A stretch of DNA of 64,000 nucleotides from an uncultured Alphaproteobacteria bacterium (GTDB lineage Bacteria; Pseudomonadota; Alphaproteobacteria; Caulobacterales; Caulobacteraceae). The notes under the pieces are model-generated. The model did no database searches, was not told the origin of the DNA, and was given only the letters and a program-made list of their open reading frames with translations. The position numbers and the translations under genes are program-made. Positions 8,928-17,473 of this stretch are shown here, one piece after another. Location: contig CAIOSI010000027.1 of NCBI GenBank assembly GCA_903860975.1, positions 49,110-113,109 on the forward strand, in the 5' to 3' direction. Within the stretch, counting starts at the first letter, position 1, and every line of letters starts with the position of its first letter.

Positions 8928-9028
8928 CGGACTCACTCCCGGCTGAGGTTGGGCGTGGGCGAGGGGGCGTCGATAAGGTATCCGGCAGGGGGCTCGCGCC
9001 TTGACAGGAGGCGACATTGCGCCAAATC

Positions 9029-9042
9029 TGGAAACGTTTCCA
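9029..9042. promoter_or_regulatory. LacI-family operator (perfect palindrome), copy 2
   Basis: TGGAAACGTTTCCA again, identical to the 7381 copy. It lies in the divergent promoter region, 101 bp upstream of the alpha/beta hydrolase (-) and 79 bp upstream of the aldo/keto reductase (+), so it may control both. Confidence 0.82.
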
Positions 9043-9121
9043 TACGTGACGGTAACCTCTGGCCTGGGAGCCCGCAACGTGAATGTATCGAGGCGCGCCA
9101 GACCTTCGAGCGAGGCCTCCC

Positions 9122-10114
9122 ATGCCGTTTGACCCCTTCGAGACCCGTCGCGTCGGCGCCACCCAGGTCGAGATACCGCGGCTCGGGCTCGGCACCGCCC
9201 CGCTTGGCGGCTGGCCCGAGGCGATCAGTCGCGAGACCGGGGCCGCCACCGTCCGGCGCGCGTGGGACCGCGGCGTCCGCTTCTTCGACACCGCGCCCTT
9301 CTATGGCGCCGGGCAGGCGGAGCTGTTCCTGGGCGAGGCGCTCGCAGACAAGCCGCGTGCAGACCTGCGGATCTCCACCAAAACGGGCCGCCGTCTTCTG
9401 CCGGGCGCGGACGAGGTGGCGTTCTTCAGGGACGCACAACCCTTCCACTCGGTGTTCGATTTCTCCGCCGATGGCGTGGCGGCGGCGATCGGGGAGAGCC
9501 GCGAACGGCTGGGCCTCGGCGCGCCGGACATCGTCCTTGTCCACGATCCCGATGAACACCATTCGGACGTGCTGCGGATGGCCTATCCGAAGCTTCGGGC
9601 AATGCGTGACGCGGGTGAGTTCGGGGCGCTGGGCGTGGGCATGAATTTCGTCGAGCCGCTGGCCCGCTTCGCCCAGGAGGCCGACTTCGACGTCTTCCTG
9701 CTCGCCGGGCGCTACACGCTTCTGGAACAGACCGCGCTCGACGAGCTCTTTCCGTTGGCGCAGGAACGCGGCATCTCGATCATCGCCGGCGGCGTGTTCA
9801 ATTCGGGGCTGCTGATCGCGCCCGCGGAAGGCGCGATGTTCGACTACGCGCCGGTGAGCCGCGAAACCCTCGACAAAGCCATGGCGCTGGAGGCCGCATG
9901 CCGCGAGTTCGATGTGCCGTTGCGCGCCGCCGCCCTGCAATTCGCCGCCGCCCATTCGGCGGTGACCTCGGTCGTAATCGGCGCGCGGACGCCGCAGGAG
10001 GTCGACGACGCCTTCGCCAGCGCCGGCCTGACTATTCCCGCCGAGCTTTGGGTCGAGCTGAAGCATCGCGGGCTGGTGCGCGAGGACGCGCCTGTCCCGG
10101 GTCAAGGCCGCTGA
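9122..10114 (+). CDS. Aldo/keto reductase, aldose 1-dehydrogenase (L-fucose dehydrogenase) type
   Basis: 330 aa TIM-barrel oxidoreductase of the D-threo-aldose / L-fucose 1-dehydrogenase group, which oxidises a free aldose to its lactone with NAD(P). The tetrad is intact: D56, Y61, K87 and H141. GTAPLGG at the N-terminus and SVVIGARTPQEV near the end are typical. I use the ATG at 9122 rather than the in-frame start at 9083. Pyridoxal 4-dehydrogenase is a close relative and an alternative. With a lactonase-type gene at 1684 and mutarotases at 3658 and 4030, it would make a plausible first oxidation step. A LacI operator lies 79 bp upstream. Confidence 0.84.
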   Translation: MPFDPFETRRVGATQVEIPRLGLGTAPLGGWPEAISRETGAATVRRAWDRGVRFFDTAPFYGAGQAELFLGEALADKPRADLRISTKTGRRLLPGADEVAFFRDAQPFHSVFDFSADGVAAAIGESRERLGLGAPDIVLVHDPDEHHSDVLRMAYPKLRAMRDAGEFGALGVGMNFVEPLARFAQEADFDVFLLAGRYTLLEQTALDELFPLAQERGISIIAGGVFNSGLLIAPAEGAMFDYAPVSRETLDKAMALEAACREFDVPLRAAALQFAAAHSAVTSVVIGARTPQEVDDAFASAGLTIPAELWVELKHRGLVREDAPVPGQGR

Positions 10115-10123
10115 CGCCGCGCG

Positions 10124-11707
10124 ATGGCCAAGCGTAGCCTTCTATTCCTGGCGGTGATGGCGATCGCCGCCCTGGCTTGGTTCGCCCTCAGGCTCGCAGG
10201 ACCTCACCCTGACGCGGGAGCGCGCTCCGGCGGCCAGGCCGCGAGCGCCGGCGCCCAGAGCCGGCGGCCATCCGAGCAATGCCCGAAGGTCGGCGGCGTC
10301 CTCACCTTCGCCCGCAGCGCCGACGTCACCGACTGGTACTACAACCTCGACAATCCCAGCATATCGGCCTGGCCGCTAGTTAACCTGCCGCTGGTGCGCA
10401 ACAACATCGACGCGACCGCGGTCGAGGGGATGGCGGCGACGTCCTGGGAAGCCAATGCCGACTCCACGGTGTTCACCTTCCACCTTCGGCCAGGGCTCAG
10501 ATTCTCCACGGGGTCCGCCCTGACCTCGGCCGATGTGCTGGACAGCTTCAACCGCAACTACGCCGATCCCAGGAGCACGCTGAAGAGCCGCATCCCCCAG
10601 GCCACCTTCTCGGCGCCTGACCCAGCGACCTTCGTGATCAAGCTGTCGCAGACCTATCCGGCCTTCGTGGAGCAGCAGCTTCCGGGCGTCGGCATCTATC
10701 CCAAGGGCAGCGAGCCCCGGGCCATGATGGAAGCCCCGGTGTCCGCCGGCCCCTTCGTCCTGGCCGGCTGGCGGAAGGGGCAGGCGGCGCGGCTCGTCAG
10801 GAATCCCTACTACTGGAACCAGCCCTACCCGTGCGTCGACGAAATCAGGCTGACGGTCGTCGGCGATTCCGCCACCCAGGCGATCCAGCTGCGCGCAGGG
10901 CAGATCGACATTGTCCAGGATCCGTTGCCCTCGCAGCTGGTGGAACTGCGCCGCGCTCCGCACATCAAGATCCAGGTGTTTCCGACGCTCGCCGGATCGC
11001 TGATCCGGCTGCAACGGGTCAAGCAGCCGGCGTTCGCGGACCTGAACGTCAGGAAGGCGATGAACTATGCCATCGACAAGCAGGCGATCGCCAAGGTGGT
11101 GTTCTTCGGCACCGCGAAGGCCATGGATTCCGAGGCGCCCCGCACGAAATTCTACGTGCCGCAGGCCCCCTATGCCTATGACCTGGCGAAGGCCCGGACG
11201 CTGATGGCGGGCAGCCGATATCCCAACGGCTTTAAGACAGAGCTGCTGATCGCCTCGGGCGATCCCGTGGAGGCGGGCATTGCGACGATCGTCAAGTATC
11301 AGCTCGCCAAGATCGGGATCACCGTGAAGATCCTGCAGGTGGAAGCCGGCACCAAGTTCCAGCTTCGGGGGAACAAGCAGTTCGAGATGTTCCTGGCCTC
11401 CACCAGCGCCGATCAGATCGACCCGGAGGGCTACTGGGAATTCTGCTGCGCCGCCGGCTTTGGCTTCGACTCGGCCTGGACCGACTACCGCAACGCCGAG
11501 ATGATGGATCTCTTCGCCCAGGCCAAGCGGACCTCGGGAGAACGGCGCGCGGACCTGTTCGCCAAGATGCAGAAGATCGGCTGGGACGAGGCGGCGCAGC
11601 TCTATCTCGTGTTCGTCGACGCCCCCATCGCCATGCGCGACCGCGTGCACGGCTACAGGTCAACGCCGACGCGGCACCTCTACCTGGAAACTGTGTACTT
11701 GGATTAG
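10124..11707 (+). CDS. ABC transporter substrate-binding protein, family 5 (peptide/opine/oligosaccharide type)
   Basis: 527 aa periplasmic solute-binding protein. A hydrophobic N-terminal segment (about residues 5-25) looks like a signal or anchor. After it comes the SBP_bac_5 pattern: GGVLTFAR, then LRPGLRFSTGSALTSADV and NPYYWNQ, and a C-terminal domain with LNVRKAMNYAID. It starts 9 bp after the aldo/keto reductase stop, so it should share the LacI-controlled transcript. Although related to peptide-binding proteins, members also bind plant oligosaccharides and opines, which would fit the surrounding sugar genes. It probably works with the ATPase at the window's left edge. Confidence 0.87.
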   Translation: MAKRSLLFLAVMAIAALAWFALRLAGPHPDAGARSGGQAASAGAQSRRPSEQCPKVGGVLTFARSADVTDWYYNLDNPSISAWPLVNLPLVRNNIDATAVEGMAATSWEANADSTVFTFHLRPGLRFSTGSALTSADVLDSFNRNYADPRSTLKSRIPQATFSAPDPATFVIKLSQTYPAFVEQQLPGVGIYPKGSEPRAMMEAPVSAGPFVLAGWRKGQAARLVRNPYYWNQPYPCVDEIRLTVVGDSATQAIQLRAGQIDIVQDPLPSQLVELRRAPHIKIQVFPTLAGSLIRLQRVKQPAFADLNVRKAMNYAIDKQAIAKVVFFGTAKAMDSEAPRTKFYVPQAPYAYDLAKARTLMAGSRYPNGFKTELLIASGDPVEAGIATIVKYQLAKIGITVKILQVEAGTKFQLRGNKQFEMFLASTSADQIDPEGYWEFCCAAGFGFDSAWTDYRNAEMMDLFAQAKRTSGERRADLFAKMQKIGWDEAAQLYLVFVDAPIAMRDRVHGYRSTPTRHLYLETVYLD

Positions 11708-11749
11708 CAGGCGCCCGGGCCTTCATGGCCTGTCAGTCGGCCCGCGCCG

Positions 11750-12640
11750 CTAGGGATGCTTCGCCAGGAAGCTCGCCAGGCGCGCGTTGAAGGCCGGCGC
11801 CTGGTCATAGAACATGGCGTGCTCTCCCAGGCCCACGACCTCGGCCTCCGGCGAATTTTGGGAGAGAAAGGCCTTCGCCGCCGCGACTTTTCCTCGGCTT
11901 ATGAAGTAGAGCTGCGGAACCTTGAGCTTCTTGACCGTCTCAGTACTGTTGGACATCCAGCTGTCGTAATAGAGCAGCCCGGCCACAATGTCGGGCGTCA
12001 TCATGACTTCCGACTGCATCCACCGAAGCTCGGCCGGCGAAACGGGCGTCGCAAACATGGTCGGCAAAAAGCCCCGAGTCGTGGCGCCGCGGTCGCTGGC
12101 GAAGGCGTCGAAGAATTGCTTTGCCGAGGTGACGTCGCCGTCGGTCCAGGCGCCTTCGCCGGACGCCAGGGGGTTGGGCGTTTGGTCGACATCCACGACG
12201 GCCCGAACGTTGTCGGTCCCGTACATGGCCAGGTAGGCGTAGACGGTGTCCATGCCATTGGACCATCCGCCCAGAACGACATGCTTCAGACCAAGCTTAT
12301 CGATGAAGGCCTTAAGGTCTCGGGCATGCTGCGCGTAGTTCGCGCCCTCGAACGTCTTGCTGGAGCGGCCCTGCGCCCTCGGATCGAACGTGATGAACCG
12401 GGTGGATTTCGAGCCTTTGAAATACTCGACCTGGCGGCTGAAATACCGCGACGTCATTGTCCATCCTGGAACGAAGACGACCGGGTCGCCGGCGCCGGAC
12501 TCCTCGTAGTACAGCCTGACCTTGGTCTTGGGGTCTATGGTGACGTATTGGCCCGCCCGCGCGTCCGCGGGGAACAGCATGAAGGACAGCAGGATCAGGA
12601 ACACCGCCGTCCAGAGCGCCGCGATTGACCGTCCCGCCAT
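11750..12640 (-). CDS. Alpha/beta hydrolase, exported
   Basis: 296 aa. A signal peptide spans about residues 1-29 (hydrophobic core LWTAVFLILLSFMLF, then ADARA). The fold markers are VVFVPGWTM, the D-x-R segment FDPRAQGRS and the nucleophile S127 in GGWSNGMD. A C-terminal EHAMFYD supplies the probable catalytic histidine. It lies 56 bp downstream of the LacI-family gene on the same strand, so the two may be co-transcribed. An esterase or lipase-like role is inferred from the fold only. Confidence 0.82.
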   Translation of the reverse strand: MAGRSIAALWTAVFLILLSFMLFPADARAGQYVTIDPKTKVRLYYEESGAGDPVVFVPGWTMTSRYFSRQVEYFKGSKSTRFITFDPRAQGRSSKTFEGANYAQHARDLKAFIDKLGLKHVVLGGWSNGMDTVYAYLAMYGTDNVRAVVDVDQTPNPLASGEGAWTDGDVTSAKQFFDAFASDRGATTRGFLPTMFATPVSPAELRWMQSEVMMTPDIVAGLLYYDSWMSNSTETVKKLKVPQLYFISRGKVAAAKAFLSQNSPEAEVVGLGEHAMFYDQAPAFNARLASFLAKHP

Positions 12641-12696
12641 GTCCGTAGGACTCCCCAGCTAGATAATCCTCTGTCGCTCCAAGCGCGGACGGCGGC

Positions 12697-13713
12697 CTAC
12701 GTCGGCCTGACCTCGTCCGCGGGTGGGGCGCAGCTTGATTTCGGGTCGAAGTTGACCGGCAACAGGTGCTTACGCATGGGCCTGCCCTCCAGCCGATCCA
12801 ATAGCAACTGAGCCGCCGTGCGGCCGAAGTCGCCGCAATCGCGATCGATGGTCGCGATGGGCGGTTCTATGAACTCGAGCATCGGCGCGTGGTCGATCGT
12901 CACCAAGGAGATGTCCTCGGGGACCCGCAGCTTGTGACGGCGCAGGGACCGCAGCACGCCGATCAGGATCTGGACCGATCCGGCAATGATGGCGGTCGGA
13001 CGGCTTTCGCTGCCGAGGAGGAAATCAGTCGTGCGCTCGCCGTGGTCAGGGCTGAAAGACGCATCGTATTTCGCGATATGGACCTCGGGCCGATCCTCGA
13101 ACGCAGATTGCAGAGCCTGGGATCTTGCGCGGGTCGGATGAACCCGCGGATTTCCGTCGATCATCGCGATGCGCCGGTGCCCCAGATCGGCCAGGTAGGC
13201 GGCGGCGGTCTTGATGCCCGCGCCGTGATCCCAGAGCACGGAGAAATACTTGGCCTTGGAGATGTCGCGGTCGAGCAGCACGAACGGCTTGTCGAGCTGC
13301 TTCAGCGCCGAAACGGTCCCCTTGTCCGTCTCGTCGGAGAGCGAGAGCAGAAAGCCATCGACCCGCTGCCGAAGGAGTTTCAAGTGGGTGATGTCGCTGT
13401 CGGGGACGCCTTGCGAGTTGGCGATCAGCAGAGCGTAACCCGCCGCATTCAATGTGTTCTCCGCGTGGAACACGAGTTCCGAAAACAACGGGTTTGAGAT
13501 GTCCGGCACGACGAGGCCAATCGTCTGCGTGGAGCCCCGACGGAGGCCTTGAGCCAGAATATTGGGCTCATAGCCGAGCGCCTCGACCGCGGCGAGCACG
13601 CGTTCTTTCATTTCGGGGCTTACGTTCGGGTGTCCTGAGATCACCCTCGACACAGAAGACGCCGCTACGGCAGCCTTGTTCGCGACGTCACGTATTCCGA
13701 TAGGGCGGGACAA
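12697..13713 (-). CDS. LacI-family transcriptional regulator
   Basis: 338 aa, the normal length. The N-terminal helix-turn-helix and hinge helix are visible (IRDVANKAAVAASSVSRVIS, then VEALGYEPNILAQGLR), followed by the periplasmic-binding-protein-like effector domain from about residue 60 (TIGLVVPDISNPLF). It ends with the usual LLDRLEGRP. Three LacI-type operators lie within 6 kb, so it is the obvious candidate to bind them. The effector is probably a sugar or sugar derivative from the local pathway. No operator was seen directly in front of its own start. Confidence 0.93.
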   Translation of the reverse strand: MSRPIGIRDVANKAAVAASSVSRVISGHPNVSPEMKERVLAAVEALGYEPNILAQGLRRGSTQTIGLVVPDISNPLFSELVFHAENTLNAAGYALLIANSQGVPDSDITHLKLLRQRVDGFLLSLSDETDKGTVSALKQLDKPFVLLDRDISKAKYFSVLWDHGAGIKTAAAYLADLGHRRIAMIDGNPRVHPTRARSQALQSAFEDRPEVHIAKYDASFSPDHGERTTDFLLGSESRPTAIIAGSVQILIGVLRSLRRHKLRVPEDISLVTIDHAPMLEFIEPPIATIDRDCGDFGRTAAQLLLDRLEGRPMRKHLLPVNFDPKSSCAPPADEVRPT

Positions 13714-13802
13714 TTCGTACCTCTTGCTAGGCGGCTCGTCGGCGTCGGCCCGGAGCCTGCGCCAATCTATGCCAACGTCCCGCCAGCGTCTTCGGGGCTC
13801 GG

Positions 13803-14915
13803 CTACTTATGCAAGGTGTCGGTCGGCGTCGGGGTGGAATGATCGTAGAAGTTCCGCTCCAGGAACATCACCATCCGGTCCTCGACCACCGTCCTTGCCG
13901 CGCCGAAGTCGCCGTGGCCGCCGCCGTCGACGGTCTGGAACAGCACCACGGGCGCGCCGGCCTTGCGCAGGGCCTCGTCGAGGGCGACCGACTGTTGATA
14001 GGGAACGAACGGGTCCTTGTTGCCGGCGATGATCAGGAACGGCGGCGCCTTTGCATGGACATCGAGGATGGGTGAGGCGCTGCGGGCCAGCTCCGGCTTC
14101 TCGGTGGACGTCCCGCCGAGCAACTGGGTGATGGAGTTCGATGCCCCGGCGGGCCCCGAGTTGCGCAGATCCATGGGCCCAAGCTCATCGATCACGCATT
14201 GCACACGGCTCGATTGCTTGAGGTTGGGGCCGACTTTGCCTTCGTCGGCGGCGACGCCATTGGTCAGGCCCACCTTCACCGCCATATGCGCGCCCGACGA
14301 CACGCCGAACAGGCAGATCCGGTCCGGATCGAAGTTGTATTCACGCGCATGGGCCCGGATCCAGCGGATCGCGGCCTTGGCGTCGTCAATCTGTGCGGGC
14401 CAGGTCGCCTGCCAGGACAGCCGGTAGCCGATCGAGACCCCAGCATAACGGCCGCCGTCGACCATCTTCGCCAGCAGGTTGCGGCCCAGTATCCTGCTGC
14501 CGGTCGACCAGCCGCCGCCGTGGATATAGGCGATCACCGGAAGCGGGCCGCGAACGCTCGGCTGCTTGGGAAGATAGACATCCAGCGCCTGGCGCGGATC
14601 GGCGGTCCCGGCATAAGCCAGGTTGGCGGCCATCTTCACATTCGCGGGCAGCGGCGTGTGGCCCTCCGCATTGGGGTCGACGTCGAAATCGACGTACTCC
14701 GCCAGCGAGATGGCGCCGTCCTTGTCGAAGTCATGCAGCTTCAGCGCGTACGCCAGCATCGGCGGGACTTCGTCCAGCGTGACCTTGCCATCGTGGTTTT
14801 TGTCCAGCGCCTGCCAGGCCGGCTTCAGGCGGGCCTCGTCGGCGGATTGGGCGTGGGCAGTGGCGCTGACAAACAGCGCGGCCAAGGAGAACATGCCAAG
14901 CCGCAGCATTTTCAT
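13803..14915 (-). CDS. Exported alpha/beta hydrolase (carboxylesterase type) with N-terminal EF-hands
   Basis: 370 aa. A signal peptide ends near AHAQ (residue 23). Residues about 35-80 hold two calcium-binding EF-hand loops, DKNHDGKVTLDE and DFDKDGAISLAE. The esterase domain follows, with the oxyanion motif HGGGW (H132) and nucleophile S206 in GVSSGAH, as in hormone-sensitive-lipase-like and BD-FAE enzymes; GGGHGDF near the end gives the histidine. I start at the first ATG of the signal peptide, since the longer frame has no support. A degenerate LacI operator lies 62 bp upstream. It may be a calcium-dependent polysaccharide esterase; the substrate is unknown. Confidence 0.85.
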   Translation of the reverse strand: MKMLRLGMFSLAALFVSATAHAQSADEARLKPAWQALDKNHDGKVTLDEVPPMLAYALKLHDFDKDGAISLAEYVDFDVDPNAEGHTPLPANVKMAANLAYAGTADPRQALDVYLPKQPSVRGPLPVIAYIHGGGWSTGSRILGRNLLAKMVDGGRYAGVSIGYRLSWQATWPAQIDDAKAAIRWIRAHAREYNFDPDRICLFGVSSGAHMAVKVGLTNGVAADEGKVGPNLKQSSRVQCVIDELGPMDLRNSGPAGASNSITQLLGGTSTEKPELARSASPILDVHAKAPPFLIIAGNKDPFVPYQQSVALDEALRKAGAPVVLFQTVDGGGHGDFGAARTVVEDRMVMFLERNFYDHSTPTPTDTLHK

Positions 14916-14977
14916 TCGGGTTCCGCTCCCGGTGTGTGGACCACCTATCCAGTATAGGCGACTTAGCGCTTCGAGAC

Positions 14978-14991
14978 TGGAAACGATACCA
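14978..14991. promoter_or_regulatory. LacI-family operator, degenerate copy 3
   Basis: TGGAAACGATACCA matches the perfect operators at 12 of 14 positions. It lies in the divergent region between the EF-hand esterase (-, 62 bp away) and the E1 gene (+, 112 bp away). Confidence 0.55.
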
Positions 14992-15103
14992 TCAAAGCAA
15001 CCCAAATAACGGCAGAAATTTCCACAGAGAGGGATGGAGGTTCGGGAATTCGCCCGAAACCTACCGCCGACGCTGTGATAGTGACTGACCAAACGGGTTT
15101 GTC

Positions 15104-17473
15104 ATGCCGAAGCAAAATCCTGCTCTCTCGAACGAGTTTCCTGGCGCGCATCTGCGTTCGCTGGCGCTGATCGACGAACGGCTCCGATGGCTGGCGACCT
15201 GGACGATCCATCACGCCAATCACATTCGGCCGAGCCGCGACGGGCTGAAGGTGGGAGGCCACCAAGCCTCCTGCGCGTCGATGACGACAATCATGACGGC
15301 GCTCTATTTCCACGCGCTGCGGCCACAGGACCGGGTTGCCGTGAAGCCCCACGCATCGCCGGTGTTTCACGCGGCGCAGTACCTGATGGGGCGGCAGTCC
15401 AGGGCGCAGCTGGAGGGATTCCGCAGCTTCGGCGGGGCGCAGTCCTATCCTTCGCGCACCAAGGATGCGGACGACGTGGACTTCTCCACGGGCTCTGTGG
15501 GCCTGGGGGTGGCGATCACCGCGTTCGCGTCGTTGGCGCAGGACTGGCTGGCGGGCCACCGGCTGCTGGACCCGGCGCGGAAGGGGCGGTTCGTGGCGAC
15601 GCTGGGCGACGCCGAGCTCGACGAGGGCAATATCTACGAATGCCTCATCGAGGCCTACAAGCACGACATCCGCAATGTCTGGTGGATCGTCGATTACAAC
15701 CGCCAGAGCCTCGATGCGACGACGGCCGATCGCATGTTCGACCGCTTCGACGATATCTTCGAGACCGCCGGCTGGCGGGTCGTGACGCTGAAATGGGGTA
15801 AGGCGCAGATGCGCGCCTTCGCGCGGCCGGGCGGGGCGGCGCTCAAGGCCTGGATAGAGCGCTGTTCCAACGCCGAGTACGCCGCGCTCACCTATCAGGG
15901 CGGGGCGGCCTGGCGGGCGCGGCTGACCCAGGACATCGGAACAAAGCCCGACGTCGCGGCGCTGCTCGCCAGCTTCTCCGACGCTGCGCTTCACGATCTG
16001 ATGAACGGTCTTGGCGGCCACTGCATCGAGACCCTGACGGAAGCGTTCGACGCCTGTGCGGGCGACGAGACGCCGACCCTCTTCATCGCCTACACCGTCA
16101 AGGGCTTCGGCCTGCCGTTGCAGGGCCATAAGGACAACCACGCCGGGCTGATGACGCGGGCGCAAGTGCGGGCGCTGCGCGAGTCGATGGGCGTGCCCAA
16201 GGGCGCGGAGTGGGAGCCGCTGGCGGGGCTGTCGAAGGAGGACGCCGAGGAGGTGCGGGCGCTGATCGCGGCCGCGCCGTTCGCGCAGCCGGCTGAGCGC
16301 CGGTTCACGGCCGCGCCGGTGCCCGTGCCGCCGCGGGGCGAGTTTCCATCGCCGGAGGGGGCGGAGCAGGCGACGCAAAGCGCGTTCGGACGGATCCTGC
16401 TTGACCTCGCCAAAAGCGGCCATCCGATCGCCGACCGGATCGTGACCACTAGCCCGGACGTGACGGTCTCGACGAACCTCGGCGGCTTCGTGAACCAGCG
16501 TGGCCTGTTCCGTCGGCGGGAGTTGGCCGACGTGTTCCGGGAGGCGAAGATCCCCTCGGCGCAGAAGTGGGCGGGAGCGGCGGCGGGCCAACACGTCGAG
16601 TTGGGGATCGCCGAGCACAACCTCTTCCTGACCCTGGGCGCCTTCGGGCTGACCGCGCCGCTGTTCGGCGAGCGGCTGCTTCCGATCGGTACGGTCTACG
16701 ACCCGTTCATCAGCCGCGGGTTGGATGCGCTGAACTACGCCTGCTACCAGGACGCCCGGTTCATGCTGGTGGCGACGCCGAGCGGGCTGACGCTGGGGCC
16801 TGAGGGCGGCGCACACCAGTCGATCTACACGCCACTGATCGGCATCGGGCAGCCGGGGCTGACCTACTTCGAGCCAGCGTTCGTGGACGAGCTCTCCGCG
16901 GTGATGCACTGGTCGTTCGGTCACCTGCAGGCCGATGACGGCGGATCGGTCTACCTGCGGCTGACAACGCGGGCGATCGCGCAGGTGGCGCGGGACGGCG
17001 ACGCTTGGCGCGAGGGCGCCCTGAAGGGGGCCTACTGGCTGAAGGCTCCGTCGGCGGGGAGCGAGGCGGCGATCGTGTTTTGCGGGGCGGTGGCGCCCGA
17101 GGTGCTGGCGGCGGCGGAGGCGCTGAGCGACGACCTGCCGGGGTTGGGGGTGCTGAACGTGGTCTCGCCGGGCCTCCTGCATCGAAACTGGATGGCTTGC
17201 CGCCGCAGCCGCTGGCAAAATGGGGGCCGCGAGGTCAGCCACGCTGAGACCTTGCTTGGCCAACTGGGCGCCAACGGCGGCCTCGTCACCATCATCGACG
17301 GATCGCCCGCAACGCTCTCATGGCTCGGCGGCGTTCTGGGCCAGCGCGTCTCCAGTCTGGGGACCGACAGCTTCGGGCAGGTGGGAGACCTCCCGGATCT
17401 CTACCGTCACTATCGCTTGGACGCTGACGCCATCATCGAGGCGTGTGCGGATCTCTTCTTGGACCCGGCATGA
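15104..17473 (+). CDS. Homodimeric AceE-like 2-oxoacid dehydrogenase E1 (transketolase-like)
   Basis: 789 aa. This is a fused thiamine-diphosphate E1 of the AceE/MdeB type, decarboxylating a 2-oxoacid and passing the acyl group to lipoyl-E2. The TPP region appears as GDAELDEGN (from about residue 168), and the pyrimidine domain as [17 protein letters not shown]. It is about 95 residues shorter than E. coli AceE. The stop overlaps the E2 start (ATGA), so the two are coupled. No E3 gene is nearby, so a shared dihydrolipoamide dehydrogenase is implied. Pyruvate is the default substrate, but a branched-chain or other 2-oxoacid is possible. Confidence 0.86.
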   Translation: MPKQNPALSNEFPGAHLRSLALIDERLRWLATWTIHHANHIRPSRDGLKVGGHQASCASMTTIMTALYFHALRPQDRVAVKPHASPVFHAAQYLMGRQSRAQLEGFRSFGGAQSYPSRTKDADDVDFSTGSVGLGVAITAFASLAQDWLAGHRLLDPARKGRFVATLGDAELDEGNIYECLIEAYKHDIRNVWWIVDYNRQSLDATTADRMFDRFDDIFETAGWRVVTLKWGKAQMRAFARPGGAALKAWIERCSNAEYAALTYQGGAAWRARLTQDIGTKPDVAALLASFSDAALHDLMNGLGGHCIETLTEAFDACAGDETPTLFIAYTVKGFGLPLQGHKDNHAGLMTRAQVRALRESMGVPKGAEWEPLAGLSKEDAEEVRALIAAAPFAQPAERRFTAAPVPVPPRGEFPSPEGAEQATQSAFGRILLDLAKSGHPIADRIVTTSPDVTVSTNLGGFVNQRGLFRRRELADVFREAKIPSAQKWAGAAAGQHVELGIAEHNLFLTLGAFGLTAPLFGERLLPIGTVYDPFISRGLDALNYACYQDARFMLVATPSGLTLGPEGGAHQSIYTPLIGIGQPGLTYFEPAFVDELSAVMHWSFGHLQADDGGSVYLRLTTRAIAQVARDGDAWREGALKGAYWLKAPSAGSEAAIVFCGAVAPEVLAAAEALSDDLPGLGVLNVVSPGLLHRNWMACRRSRWQNGGREVSHAETLLGQLGANGGLVTIIDGSPATLSWLGGVLGQRVSSLGTDSFGQVGDLPDLYRHYRLDADAIIEACADLFLDPA

